From positions 2,867,165 to 2,931,164 of the forward strand of contig NZ_CP076718.1 of NCBI RefSeq assembly GCF_011682235.2: a DNA stretch of 64,000 bases, written 5' to 3'. A program made the translations under genes and the position numbers. Below the pieces are notes generated by a model. The model did not search any database and was not told where the DNA came from. It was given only the letters and a program-made list of their open reading frames with translations. This document shows, piece by piece, positions 42,817-51,520 of this stretch. This stretch comes from Rhodocaloribacter litoris. Its GTDB lineage: Bacteria; Bacteroidota; Rhodothermia; Rhodothermales; ISCAR-4553. Every line of letters starts with the position of its first letter. Position 1 is the first letter of the stretch.

Positions 42817-42959
42817 TTCGTCGTTCGGGGAGGATGCGCCATCAGCGAGGCGACACGGGACGGTTCAAACACATTCGCCCGATGGGTGTATCCTCTCAGC
42901 CGGCTTGTCTATATTCCGGCATGGCAACAGGCGATCGATCGGGTTATGGTGGCATCGGC

Positions 42960-44048
42960 ATGAAGGCCTTTCTCTACGGCGCGGCCGTGCTGGTCCTCGT
43001 CGCAACGGCGCTGCCGGTCGTCCGGGGTGGGGCGTGGTGGATCCGCATCTTCGACTTTCCCCGCCTGCAGATCGTCTGCTTCGGGGGGATGGTGCTGGCG
43101 GGTCTGGTGTGGCCGTGGCCGGCGATGGGGGCCGGAGGACGGCTGCTGGCAGGCCTGCTGTTCCTGGCCCTGGGGCTGCAACTCTACCGCATCTTTCCCT
43201 ATACCCCTCTGGCCGCGAAGGAAGTGCGGGACGCACGGCCCGGCGGTGAACGCTTCCGCCTGATGATCGCCAACGTGCTGATGACCAACCGCAACACGGA
43301 AGCCCTGCGCGAACGGATACGGGAAGCCGATCCCGACCTGCTGCTGCTCGTGGAGACGGACGCGCGGTGGCAGGAAGCCCTGCGCCCGCTGGAGACAACC
43401 TATCCGTACCGGCTTTGCTATCCGCAGGACAACACCTACGGCATGCTGCTTTTCTCTCGCCTGCCCCTCGAGAACGCCGGGGTGCGCTTTCTCGTCGAAG
43501 ACGACGTGCCTTCGATGTGGGCCGAAGTGGTCTTGCCTTCCGGTGCCCGTTTCGATCTGATCGGCGTGCACCCGCGCCCCCCGCGCCCCGACATCGGGCA
43601 GGACGCCACCAAACGCGACGCCGAGCTGCTGCTGGTGGCCCGTATCGTCGCCGAGCGGGGACGACCCGCCGTCGTCGCCGGTGACCTGAACGACGTCGCC
43701 TGGTCTCACACCACCCGCCTCTTTCAACGTCTCAGCGGCCTGCTCGACCCGCGCAAGGGACGCGGCATGTACAACACTTTCCACGCAAGCTACCCCTTCC
43801 TCCGCTACCCGCTCGACCACGTCTTTCATGCCGGCGTGTTCCAGGTCGGGGCGCTGCGCCGCCTGCCCGCCTTCGGCTCCGACCACTTTCCAATGTTTGC
43901 CGAGCTGCGCTTCGAACCGGCCGGACGATTCTTGCAGGAGCCACCGGCGCCGGAGGACGGGGACGAAGCGGAGGCCCGGCAGAAGATCGAGGAAGGGCGA
44001 GAGGCGGCCCGGAACACCACCGAGGAGGAGAAACGCCGCGACTGCTGA
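42960..44048 (+). CDS. membrane-anchored endonuclease/exonuclease/phosphatase family protein
   Basis: A 362-residue protein with about three N-terminal transmembrane helices (residues 1-70: FLYGAAVLVLVATALPVV; IVCFGGMVLAGLVW; LLAGLLFLALGLQLY) followed by an EEP domain. Motifs are MIANVLMTNRN, DLLLLVETD (catalytic Glu), HPRPPRP, VVAGDLNDVAWSHT (Asp and Asn) and GSDHFPMFAEL (terminal His). Similar membrane-tethered EEP proteins are often called YafD-like. The substrate, a phosphodiester or phosphomonoester, cannot be assigned. ATG 42921 is an alternative start. A charged tail (EEEKRRDC) ends it. Confidence 0.88.
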   Translation: MKAFLYGAAVLVLVATALPVVRGGAWWIRIFDFPRLQIVCFGGMVLAGLVWPWPAMGAGGRLLAGLLFLALGLQLYRIFPYTPLAAKEVRDARPGGERFRLMIANVLMTNRNTEALRERIREADPDLLLLVETDARWQEALRPLETTYPYRLCYPQDNTYGMLLFSRLPLENAGVRFLVEDDVPSMWAEVVLPSGARFDLIGVHPRPPRPDIGQDATKRDAELLLVARIVAERGRPAVVAGDLNDVAWSHTTRLFQRLSGLLDPRKGRGMYNTFHASYPFLRYPLDHVFHAGVFQVGALRRLPAFGSDHFPMFAELRFEPAGRFLQEPPAPEDGDEAEARQKIEEGREAARNTTEEEKRRDC

Positions 44049-44078
44049 CCGGTAGGAAGGAAGCGGGCGAAGGGAAGT

Positions 44079-44113
44079 CCGGCAAGGATGCCGGGCCGGC
44101 TCCGGTTTTTTTT
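44079..44113 (+). terminator. probable terminator after the EEP gene
   Basis: A CCGG-rich inverted-repeat region (CCGGC...GCCGG and CCGGCTCCGG) is followed by eight Ts at 44106-44113. It lies just upstream of the TPP enzyme gene. Confidence 0.6.
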
Positions 44114-44138
44114 GCACCACCAACCCGTTTCGGATTGT

Positions 44139-45785
44139 ATGACCGTTGCCGAGCTGTTTGTCCGGTGCCTGGCGCAGGAGGGCGTGAAGTACGTTTTCGG
44201 GGTGCCGGGAGAGGAGAACGAAGATTTGCTTTTCGCGCTGGCCGGTTCTCCGGTTACGTTCGTCCCGACGCGGCACGAACAGGGGGCGGCCTTCATCGCC
44301 AACGTGTGGGGAAGGCTCACCGGCGAGGCGGGGGTCTGCCTCTCGACGCTCGGCCCCGGCGCCACGAACCTGCTCACGGGCGTGGCCGATGCCAACCTGG
44401 ACAAGGCCCCGCTCGTGGCCGTCACCGGGCAGGGCAGCACCACCCGCCTGCATCACGAGAGCCACCAGTATATCGATGTGGTGAACATGTTTCGGCCCGT
44501 GACGAAGTGGAACACGTCGGTGGCCGATGCCCGCGTGGTGCCCGAGGTGGTGCGCAAGGCCTTCAAGCTGGCCGAGATCGAAAAGCCCGGCGCCACGCAC
44601 GTCGAGCTGCCCGAAGACGTGGCGAAGGAGACGGTGCCGGCGGGAGCCGTGCCCCTGCCGCGCCGGGGGGTCCGTCGCCCCGCGCCCGACTACAAGGCAC
44701 TCGAACGGGCCGTGGCGCTGCTCCGAAAGGCCCGCCGCCCGCTCGTGCTGGCCGGCAACGGCGCCATCCGCAAGCTCGCCAGCACCCACCTGACCCGCTT
44801 CTGCACCACGCACGGTATCCCGGTCGTGAGCACCTTCATGGGCAAGGGCGCCGTCTCCGACCGGCTCGACGTCTCGCTGCTGAGCATCGGGCTGGGGTTC
44901 AAGGATTACGTGATGGAGGCCGTCGAGCAGGCGGATCTGATCGTCACCGTCGGCTACGACATCGCCGAGTATGCGCCCGAGGCGTGGAACCCGCACGGCG
45001 ACAAGACGATCGTCCACATCGACTTCGTGCCCGCCGAGGTCTATACCCACTACACCCCCGAGGTGGAGCTTGTCAGCGACATCTCCGGGGCGCTCTGGGC
45101 GCTCAACGAACGCCTCGACGGGGACGCCCTCGCCGCCGAGCGCGGCTGGCACCGGGCGGTCCGCCGGCGCATCCTCGACGACCTGGCGACGTACGACCTG
45201 CCCGGCGACGCCACCACGTTTCACGTGCCGGGCGTGCTCAACGTCGTCCGGTCGATCCTTCCCGAGGACGGGCTGCTCCTGAGCGACGTGGGGGCACATA
45301 AGATGTGGATCGCCCGTAACTTCCCCACCTACTGCCCGAACGGGTGCATCATCAGCAACGGGCTGGCGAGCATGGGCATCGCCCTGCCCGGCGGCATCGC
45401 GGCGGCGCTCGTCGATCCCGGCCGGCCCATCGTGGCGGCCATGGGCGACGGCGGGTTCCTGATGAACGCCCAGGAACTGGAGACGGCCCGCCGCCTGAAC
45501 GTGGGCTTCACCTGCCTGGTCTTCAACGACAACGACTACGGCCTCATCGCGTGGAAGCAGGAAATGGCCCGTGGCACCTCCGTCGGCACCCGCATCGGCA
45601 ACCCGGACTTCAAGGCCTTCGCCGAGAGCTTCGGCATCCCGGGCTACCGCCCCGCGACGGTGGCCGAACTGCGGGCCACGCTCGAGGGCACCCTGGCCCG
45701 GCGCGAGCTGTGCCTCGTCGAGGTCCCCGTCGATACGTCGGTCAATCACGAACTCGTCCAGAAGTTGAACCAGTACTGGAGCTGA
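44139..45785 (+). CDS. TPP-dependent decarboxylase, acetolactate-synthase-like; probable 2-oxoglutarate decarboxylase
   Basis: A 548-residue member of the acetolactate synthase superfamily, distinct from ilvB. It shows VFGVPGEENEDLLFAL, the catalytic Glu in TRHEQGAAFIANVWGRLTG, CLSTLGPGATNLLTGVADANLDKAPLVAVTGQ, and the TPP motif AMGDGGFLMNAQELETARRLN with NDNDYGLIAWKQ. There is no regulatory subunit. It is followed after 3 bp by a succinate-semialdehyde dehydrogenase. In cyanobacteria the same pair (genes long annotated as acetolactate synthase plus SSADH) converts 2-oxoglutarate to succinate, closing the TCA cycle. By context and by motif resemblance I prefer 2-oxoglutarate decarboxylase; catabolic acetolactate synthase is the alternative. 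Confidence 0.75.
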   Translation: MTVAELFVRCLAQEGVKYVFGVPGEENEDLLFALAGSPVTFVPTRHEQGAAFIANVWGRLTGEAGVCLSTLGPGATNLLTGVADANLDKAPLVAVTGQGSTTRLHHESHQYIDVVNMFRPVTKWNTSVADARVVPEVVRKAFKLAEIEKPGATHVELPEDVAKETVPAGAVPLPRRGVRRPAPDYKALERAVALLRKARRPLVLAGNGAIRKLASTHLTRFCTTHGIPVVSTFMGKGAVSDRLDVSLLSIGLGFKDYVMEAVEQADLIVTVGYDIAEYAPEAWNPHGDKTIVHIDFVPAEVYTHYTPEVELVSDISGALWALNERLDGDALAAERGWHRAVRRRILDDLATYDLPGDATTFHVPGVLNVVRSILPEDGLLLSDVGAHKMWIARNFPTYCPNGCIISNGLASMGIALPGGIAAALVDPGRPIVAAMGDGGFLMNAQELETARRLNVGFTCLVFNDNDYGLIAWKQEMARGTSVGTRIGNPDFKAFAESFGIPGYRPATVAELRATLEGTLARRELCLVEVPVDTSVNHELVQKLNQYWS

Positions 45786-45788
45786 AAG

Positions 45789-47156
45789 ATGGCTATCCGA
45801 TCGATCAACCCGGCCACGGGGGAGGTTCTCCGAACGTACGAAGAACATACCGAGGAAGAGATCCGGCTGATTCTGAAGGATGTGGACGCGGCGCAGCAGG
45901 CGTGGCGCCGCGTGCCTTTCGAGGCCCGGGCCGACCACATGCGCGAGGCCGCCCGGCTCCTGCGTGAGCGCGCCGACCGCTACGCCCGCCTCATGGCCGA
46001 GGAGATGGGCAAGCCCGTCGCCCAGGGGCGCGCCGAGGCGGAGAAATGCGCCTGGGTGTGCGACTACTACGCCGACAACGCCGCCCGCTTCCTGGCCGAC
46101 GAACCCATCGAGACGGACGCCTCCGAGAGCTTCGTGACCTACCAGCCGCTGGGGGTGGTCCTGGCCGTCATGCCGTGGAACTTCCCGTTCTGGCAGGTCT
46201 TTCGCTTCGCCGCGCCCAACCTGATGGCGGGCAACGCCGGGGTGCTCAAGCACGCCTCGAACGTTTTCGGCTGTGCGCTCGCCATCGAGGAGGTCTTCCG
46301 CGACGCGGGTTTTCCGAAGCACCTGTTCCGCACGCTGCTCATCTCCAGCCGGAAGGTGGAGGCCGTCATCGCCCACCCGCTGGTGAAAGCCGTCACGCTG
46401 ACGGGCAGCACCCCGGCGGGCCAGGCGGTGGCGGGCAAAGCCGGCTCGGTGCTCAAGAAGACCGTCCTCGAGCTCGGCGGCAGCGATCCGTACGTCATCC
46501 TGGAAGACGCCGACCTGGAGGCAGCCGTCGAAACGTGCGTCACGAGCCGGCTCATCAACTCGGGGCAGAGCTGCATCGCGGCCAAGCGGTTCGTGGTCGT
46601 CGAGGCCGTCCGCGAGGCGTTCGAGGAGCGATTCGTGGCGCTGATGGCGGCCAAGAAGCTGGGCGACCCGATGGCAGAGGACACCGACGTGGGCCCGCAG
46701 GCGCGGGTGGACCTGCGCGACGACCTGCACCGGCAGGTGCTCGAAAGCATCGAGAAGGGGGCGCGCCGGTTGCTCGGCGGCGACATTCCGAAAGGGCCGG
46801 GCGCCTACTACCCGCCCACCGTGCTGACCGACGTGCGGCCGGGCATGCCCGCCTACGAGGAGGAACTGTTTGGCCCGGTGGCCGCCATCATCCCCGTGCG
46901 CAACGAGCAGGAAGCCCTTCGCGTGGCGAACGATTCGTCCTTCGGCCTCGGCGCGGCGGTCTTCACGCGGGACGTCGAGAAGGGGCGGCGCATCGCGCGG
47001 GAGGAGCTGGAGGCCGGTTGCTGCTTCGTCAACGCTTTCGTCCGCTCGGACCCGCGCCTGCCCTTCGGGGGCGTCAAGGAGAGCGGGTACGGCCGCGAGC
47101 TTTCCGAGGCCGGCATCCGGGAGTTTGTCAACATCAAGACGGTGTACGTCCGGTAG
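45789..47156 (+). CDS. NAD(P)-dependent succinate-semialdehyde dehydrogenase
   Basis: A 455-residue aldehyde dehydrogenase. Motifs are VLAVMPWNFPFWQVFRFAAPNLMAGN, the catalytic Glu in LELGGSDPYVILEDADLE, the nucleophile Cys in NSGQSCIAAKRFVV and the ending FGGVKESGYGRELSEAGIREFVNIKTV. The overall sequence is that of the short GabD/SSADH subgroup. It oxidises succinate semialdehyde to succinate. It starts 3 bp after the TPP enzyme and is surely co-transcribed with it. Confidence 0.9.
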   Translation: MAIRSINPATGEVLRTYEEHTEEEIRLILKDVDAAQQAWRRVPFEARADHMREAARLLRERADRYARLMAEEMGKPVAQGRAEAEKCAWVCDYYADNAARFLADEPIETDASESFVTYQPLGVVLAVMPWNFPFWQVFRFAAPNLMAGNAGVLKHASNVFGCALAIEEVFRDAGFPKHLFRTLLISSRKVEAVIAHPLVKAVTLTGSTPAGQAVAGKAGSVLKKTVLELGGSDPYVILEDADLEAAVETCVTSRLINSGQSCIAAKRFVVVEAVREAFEERFVALMAAKKLGDPMAEDTDVGPQARVDLRDDLHRQVLESIEKGARRLLGGDIPKGPGAYYPPTVLTDVRPGMPAYEEELFGPVAAIIPVRNEQEALRVANDSSFGLGAAVFTRDVEKGRRIAREELEAGCCFVNAFVRSDPRLPFGGVKESGYGRELSEAGIREFVNIKTVYVR

Positions 47157-47171
47157 GATGCCCGGCGGGGC

Positions 47172-48437
47172 TCATTGTGCCAGGGCGTTCCACAGGCGCG
47201 CCTTCTCCAGGTGGGTGCGGCCGGTGAGGGGACTGGGGTCTTGAAAGACGGGAGCGGCATCGCCGGCCGGTTGTTCGAAGGCGTAGATGAGGGCGGTGCA
47301 GCGGTGCGTGGGGGTCAGCGGACGGGCGCCGAGGGCGGGCGGCAGCGCGTTCAGCCCGCCGCTGAGCCAGGCCTGTCCTTCGGCCAGGCTCACGGCGACG
47401 TTCTCCTGCGTGAAGGGATGGGGTGAGACGATGAAGACGACGATGCGATAATGGCCCGGCGTGGCCGTGAACAGGGCCCGGAAGTATTCGGTGAGTGAAA
47501 AGCGCGTCATCGGTCGCACCCGCGTAGACCAGCGGTCGGGTGGGTCCTTCGGGGTGCCGTCCGGGAAGATCTGTTCGAGGCGGGCCACGAGGGCGAAGCC
47601 GTCCGGCACGGCGTAGTAGCTGCGTTCGCCGTAGCCGACGGCCTCGAGGGCGGTCTCCAGCCGCTGGGCCAGGGCCTGCAGCGTGGCGGGCGGGCCGATG
47701 CCGGCGGCCAGGCGCTCGGCCGGCAGGTTGGTGAAGGCGGAGGCCTTCGGCGGCGGCCAGGGGAAGGTGGGCCCTTCGGCCGGGGAAGCCGGGGTCGCTC
47801 CGGAATCACTGGTGTAGCCGTAGTAGTGTTGCGTCGACGTGGCGGCCTTGGCCCAGCCTTCCCGGACGGCCGCCCGGCGAAGGGGCCAGGCCGGATGCGT
47901 CGGGCGTGCCTGCGGGGCGGCCAGGGAATCCATCAGGGCGGTGGCCTGTCGTGCGGAGGCCCGAAGCCGGGCCAGCACGTAGCCGGAGAAGTCGTCCGCC
48001 TCCAGTTCTTCGAACACCCGTTGCTTGCCCTCGCTCAGGGTATGGTTCAGCAGGTGGTGGCCGGTTTCATGGGCCAGCACGCGGAGCGCCGCCCACGCTT
48101 CGTCCTCACGTCCCTGTGTTTTCCGGATGAAGAAAGGGTTGTAGAGCAGCACCCGCCGGTCTGCATCGCGGGCGGCGGCGACCGTGGGGACGTTGGCCGC
48201 GCGCACGGTGAAGTTGCGTGGCAGCCGCACTTCCCGCAGGATGCGGTCTATGGCCGCCTCGGCCTCCTGATCGGCCGGGAACGCGTAGAGCGCCTCCCGG
48301 ACGGCCGTGCCATCGTAGTTGCAGAAGGCTTCGAACGTGACCTGCTCCTGGGCGACCGACGGCCCGGCCGAGAGCAACAGGGTCGAAAGCAGCAGGCCGG
48401 GCAGCGGGGCGAGGCGCGTGCAGGCAGGGGGCGTCAT
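47172..48437 (-). CDS. secreted M48-like metallopeptidase paralogue A
   Basis: A 421-residue protein with a signal peptide (LPGLLLSTLLLSAGPSVAQ). The zinc site is HETGH (His123, Glu124, His127) with Glu144 in ELEADDFSGYVLARL as third ligand, as in M48 peptidases. Before it is a conserved block, CNYDGTAVREALYAF then LPRNFTVRAANVPTVAAARD, that recurs in the next gene. The C-terminal half (after about residue 190) differs between the two and ends in a beta-rich domain (MTRFSLTEYFRALFTATPGHYRIVVFIVSPHPF). I know no named family with this arrangement. The target is unknown. Confidence 0.75.
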   Translation of the reverse strand: MTPPACTRLAPLPGLLLSTLLLSAGPSVAQEQVTFEAFCNYDGTAVREALYAFPADQEAEAAIDRILREVRLPRNFTVRAANVPTVAAARDADRRVLLYNPFFIRKTQGREDEAWAALRVLAHETGHHLLNHTLSEGKQRVFEELEADDFSGYVLARLRASARQATALMDSLAAPQARPTHPAWPLRRAAVREGWAKAATSTQHYYGYTSDSGATPASPAEGPTFPWPPPKASAFTNLPAERLAAGIGPPATLQALAQRLETALEAVGYGERSYYAVPDGFALVARLEQIFPDGTPKDPPDRWSTRVRPMTRFSLTEYFRALFTATPGHYRIVVFIVSPHPFTQENVAVSLAEGQAWLSGGLNALPPALGARPLTPTHRCTALIYAFEQPAGDAAPVFQDPSPLTGRTHLEKARLWNALAQ

Positions 48438-48454
48438 GGCTCCGGGCGGTTGTC

Positions 48455-49447
48455 TCACTCGTTGTACGTGACGTGGCCCATCCGAACGGCCTGTCCCCAG
48501 GCGTTGCGCCCCCAGATGATCCCGCTCGTGTCGACGGCATAGGTGGTGCCGGTCAGGCCCATCAGATCCAGGTAGTACTTGACGGTCGGATCGCTCGACT
48601 GCACGACGTAGAACCAGGCGACGCCGGCCTGGTTGGAGGGGACGCGCCGGCCGACGCTGATCGTCATGCCCATGTAGTTCATGTAGATGTCGCCCGTGCG
48701 GGTGACGAAGGACACGCTGCCGTCCTGGAAGAGGCACTGTGCCACGATGGTGTTGCCGGGGACGGGGTCGGGGGGCGGCAGGTCGTCCCGTTCCTCGTCG
48801 GCGATGGGCTCCCGGACGGGGCGTCTGTCCTTCTCGGCGGGAGTCGCCCGGGGTTCGGTGCGCGGGTTCTGGTCACGGGCCTCCATCCAGCCGTTGGCGA
48901 TGGCGGCCAGGCGCGCCGACTTCGGCGGGTGCGTTTCGCTGCCGCCTTCCCCTGCCATCGCTTCCATGGCCGCCTGTGCGTCTTCGAGTGTGGCCTCCAT
49001 CTTGTAGAGGATGTAGCCCGAAAACTTGTCGGCCTGCAGTTCCGTTTCGGGGCGGCTGCCGCCGGGTTCGAGGGTGTGTCCGGAGAGGTGATGCCCGATC
49101 TCGTGGGCCAGGATGCTGATGGCCGCCCAGTCCGTGTGGGTCGTTCGCTTTACCCGCTCCATGAACGTCTGGTTGTACAGGATCAGTCGTTTGCTGTCGC
49201 GGATGACGGCGGCGGCGTTGGGCACGTTGGCGGCCTTGATGGTGAAGTTTTGCGGCAACCCGGTGTAGCGCATGATGCGCTCGACGGCCGTTTCGGCCTC
49301 CCGGTCGGAGGAAAACCCGTAGATCTCTCCCGCAATGGATTCGCCGTAATAGCTACAGGCTTCGCGAACGACGAGCAATTCCTGAGACGAGGCCGGGCGG
49401 AAGCCGCTCACCAGGAGCAGCGCGGCGAGGAGCAGGGAGCGTTTCAT
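48455..49447 (-). CDS. secreted M48-like metallopeptidase paralogue B
   Basis: A 330-residue protein with signal peptide (SLLLAALLLVSGFRPASS). It has the same N-terminal block as its neighbour (CSYYGESIAGEIYGF; LPQNFTIKAANVPNAAAVIRDSKRLILYNQTF) and the zinc site HEIGH (115-119) with Glu136 in ELQADKFSGYILYKM. The C-terminal part is a small domain after a Pro/Asp-rich linker: GNTIVAQCLFQDGSVSFVTRTGDIYMNYMG. It is transcribed first and separated from paralogue A by 17 bp. The two probably arose by tandem duplication. Confidence 0.75.
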   Translation of the reverse strand: MKRSLLLAALLLVSGFRPASSQELLVVREACSYYGESIAGEIYGFSSDREAETAVERIMRYTGLPQNFTIKAANVPNAAAVIRDSKRLILYNQTFMERVKRTTHTDWAAISILAHEIGHHLSGHTLEPGGSRPETELQADKFSGYILYKMEATLEDAQAAMEAMAGEGGSETHPPKSARLAAIANGWMEARDQNPRTEPRATPAEKDRRPVREPIADEERDDLPPPDPVPGNTIVAQCLFQDGSVSFVTRTGDIYMNYMGMTISVGRRVPSNQAGVAWFYVVQSSDPTVKYYLDLMGLTGTTYAVDTSGIIWGRNAWGQAVRMGHVTYNE

Positions 49448-49589
49448 GGTATGTGGCCTCTTGCCGGGGAAAGGGCGCAGAGAAGGGCATCGACGCGGGC
49501 GCGAAAGACGTGCGGGCGATGCGAGATGCACGAAAATAGCGTCTTTGATACCGTGCTTCGATTAATCTAAGTAATTTTTTTACCGAAAT
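49448..49589. other. AT-richer upstream region of the metallopeptidase pair
   Basis: No gene. On the minus strand a TATTTTCG box lies near 49531-49538, consistent with a -7 element for the peptidase operon. Around 49560-49580 the sequence is rich in A and T (AAGTAATTTTTTTACC). Confidence 0.4.
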
Positions 49590-50075
49590 CTAGGCCGAAT
49601 CGGGGTGGTTTTCTTCCGGAGGTGGGGCAGCCGGGGAGGCGGCGGTTCGGGGGTGCCGGTCTGTTGCTACGAAGAAGAAGCCGAGCACGGCGCCGGCGAG
49701 GCCCTGCAGCGGTCCCAGCCAGAGGTTGGACAGGCGCATCAGTTCCAGCTGGGGGAGGGGAGAGAACGGGCTCAACAGCAGGGTCAGGCTGACGATGGCC
49801 AGGTAGACGACCGAGAGCGCATAGGCCAGGCGGAAGGTGAAGGGGTCCACCCGGGCTGCTCTGGCACTGCGCCCGAGGGCATCCGAGGCAATCACCCCGG
49901 CGATGAGGGACAGCGTCGGCATGATCGTCGGGAGGAACCAGCTCCAGGCCTCGCGGGCCTGATCGCCGTAACGCCCGAGGAAGGTCTGTAACAGCAGCAG
50001 CAGGAAGATCAGACCGCCACCGGTGAACCACAGTACGGCCAGGCGTTTCTGGCAGCGGGATTTGAGGAGAGGCAT
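49590..50075 (-). CDS. integral membrane protein of unknown function
   Basis: A 161-residue protein with about four transmembrane helices (LAVLWFTGGGLIFLLLLLQTFL; IMPTLSLIAGVIA; AYALSVVYLAIVSLTLLL; LQGLAGAVLGFFFV) and a Pro/Ala-rich hydrophilic tail. No family recognised. It lies upstream of the TnpB element in the opposite orientation. Confidence 0.7.
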   Translation of the reverse strand: MPLLKSRCQKRLAVLWFTGGGLIFLLLLLQTFLGRYGDQAREAWSWFLPTIMPTLSLIAGVIASDALGRSARAARVDPFTFRLAYALSVVYLAIVSLTLLLSPFSPLPQLELMRLSNLWLGPLQGLAGAVLGFFFVATDRHPRTAASPAAPPPEENHPDSA

Positions 50076-50189
50076 GGTGCTGTCGGGGAAGGGAAGGGTG
50101 CAACCCGTCTGGCGGAAGCGATACGACGTGGCGGCCGCGATGCCGGGCGAATCTCACGAGAAAGGATGCAGGATAGCGAGCGCAGGAAG

Positions 50190-50209
50190 CCCACTCGTTT
50201 ACGGGTGGG
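50190..50209 (+). mobile_element. IS200/IS605-type terminal hairpin remnant
   Basis: CCCACTCG, loop TTTA, CGGGTGGG (one G-U pair) followed by AGG resembles the right-end hairpins of IS605-family elements. It lies about 80 bp upstream of the TnpB element's left end and may belong to an older element. Confidence 0.45.
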
Positions 50210-50302
50210 AGGAATGCGCCTTTGCTCAGAGCACAACGTTCAGCCTGAGAGCAGGAACTTCCGCAGGCGACACATAATAGCTTGTGAAATCCCAGTACCT
50301 TT

Positions 50303-51487
50303 ATGCCCACCGTACGTTACCGATACCGCTTCTATCCCAACGCCAAGCAGCGACAGATGCTCGCCCGGCAGTTCGGGTGCGTTCGGTACGTCTACAACTG
50401 GGCGCTGGCGCTCAAGCGGGATGCCTTCCGCGAGCGGGCGGAGAAGATCGGCTACGCCGAGACGGACAAGCGGCTGACGGCGCTGAAGCGGGAGCCTGAT
50501 CATGCATGGCTTCGCGACGTCTCCAGCGTTCCGCTTCAGCAGGCCCTTCGACATCTCGACAAAGCGTACACGGCGTTCTTCCGGGGCGCCGCCCGGTTCC
50601 CTCGCTTCAAGGCAAAGAAGCACCGTCAGAGCGCCACGTACACCAGACAGGGCTTTTCGCTCAGAGACAGCGGAGTACCGGGGCAGCCCGTCGTGAAGCT
50701 TGCCAAAATGAGCACCCCGCTCAAGATCCGGTGGAGCCGCCCGCTGCCGTCCGCTCCGTCGAGCCTGACGGTCGTTCAGGAGCCTGATGGGAAGTACTAC
50801 ATCTCCTTCGTCGTCGAGGTGGATTATCAGCCTCTCCCGAAAACCAAGAGAGAGGTGGGTATCGATCTCGGCTTGAAGGATGTGGTGGTAACCTCCGACG
50901 GCTGGCGTAGCGGTAATCCGAAGCATCTCAAACGCGCTCTGGATCGCCTTGCCCGCGAGCAGCGAAAGCTCGCTCGCAAGCAGAAGGGTTCCAGGAACTG
51001 GCACAAGCAACGCCGGAAGGTGGCGAAGCTACACGCGAAGGTGCGGAACCAACGCACCGACTTCCTGCACCAGGTTTCGACGCGGCTCGTACGGCGTTAT
51101 GATGCCGTCTACGTGGAATCGCTGAATGTGAAGGGCATGGTCAAGAACCACAGCCTTGCCCGCGCCATCAGCGATGCCGGTTGGAGTGCCTTCGTCGGAA
51201 TGCTCTCGTACAAGGCGAACCTGTACTGCAAGCAGCTGGTGCAGATCAACCGCTGGTATCCAAGCAGCAAGACGTGTTCGGATTGTAGTTATACGATGGA
51301 AACCCTTCCGCTGGGTGTGCGGGCATGGGTGTGCCCTCGGTGCGAGGCAGAGCACGACCGCGACGTAAACGCGGCTAGGAACATTCAGGCGGTCGGGCAG
51401 ACCGTAGCCGAACGATCGTTCGGCAAAGCTTGTGGAGACGGTGTAAGACCGGCGCTAGCTCTGGTTAGCGGCGGCGACTGTCGATGA
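50303..51487 (+). CDS. tnpB: TnpB, RNA-guided nuclease of IS200/IS605 type
   Basis: A 394-residue TnpB that looks intact. RuvC catalytic residues: Asp188 (GIDLGLKD), Glu272 (VYVESLNVKGM) and Asp354 (HDRDVNAARN). A zinc finger is formed by Cys325, Cys328 (CSDC) and Cys344, Cys347 (CPRC). The N-terminal REC-like region starts TVRYRYRFYPNAKQRQMLARQFGCVRYVYNW. TnpB proteins cut DNA guided by an omega-RNA made from the element's right end and help retain the element. Protein ancestry is shared with Cas12 nucleases. Confidence 0.93.
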   Translation: MPTVRYRYRFYPNAKQRQMLARQFGCVRYVYNWALALKRDAFRERAEKIGYAETDKRLTALKREPDHAWLRDVSSVPLQQALRHLDKAYTAFFRGAARFPRFKAKKHRQSATYTRQGFSLRDSGVPGQPVVKLAKMSTPLKIRWSRPLPSAPSSLTVVQEPDGKYYISFVVEVDYQPLPKTKREVGIDLGLKDVVVTSDGWRSGNPKHLKRALDRLAREQRKLARKQKGSRNWHKQRRKVAKLHAKVRNQRTDFLHQVSTRLVRRYDAVYVESLNVKGMVKNHSLARAISDAGWSAFVGMLSYKANLYCKQLVQINRWYPSSKTCSDCSYTMETLPLGVRAWVCPRCEAEHDRDVNAARNIQAVGQTVAERSFGKACGDGVRPALALVSGGDCR

Positions 51488-51520
51488 AGCAAGAATCCCA
51501 CGAGCTTCAGCCGTGGGAGT
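51443..51520 (+). ncRNA. predicted omega-RNA 3' region of the TnpB element
   Basis: This covers the end of tnpB and the right-end hairpin. Its blocks GTAAGACCG, CTGTCGATGAAG and the CCCACG-GCTTCAG-CCGTGGG hairpin recur in the same order at 55309-55486, where no tnpB exists. That conservation without coding function supports a structured RNA. The 5' boundary is not visible. Confidence 0.6.

Noticed and set aside
42909-46730. 1273-codon ORF antisense to the EEP, TPP-enzyme and SSADH genes
   Set aside because: It crosses three unrelated real genes and their gaps, which a true gene would not do.
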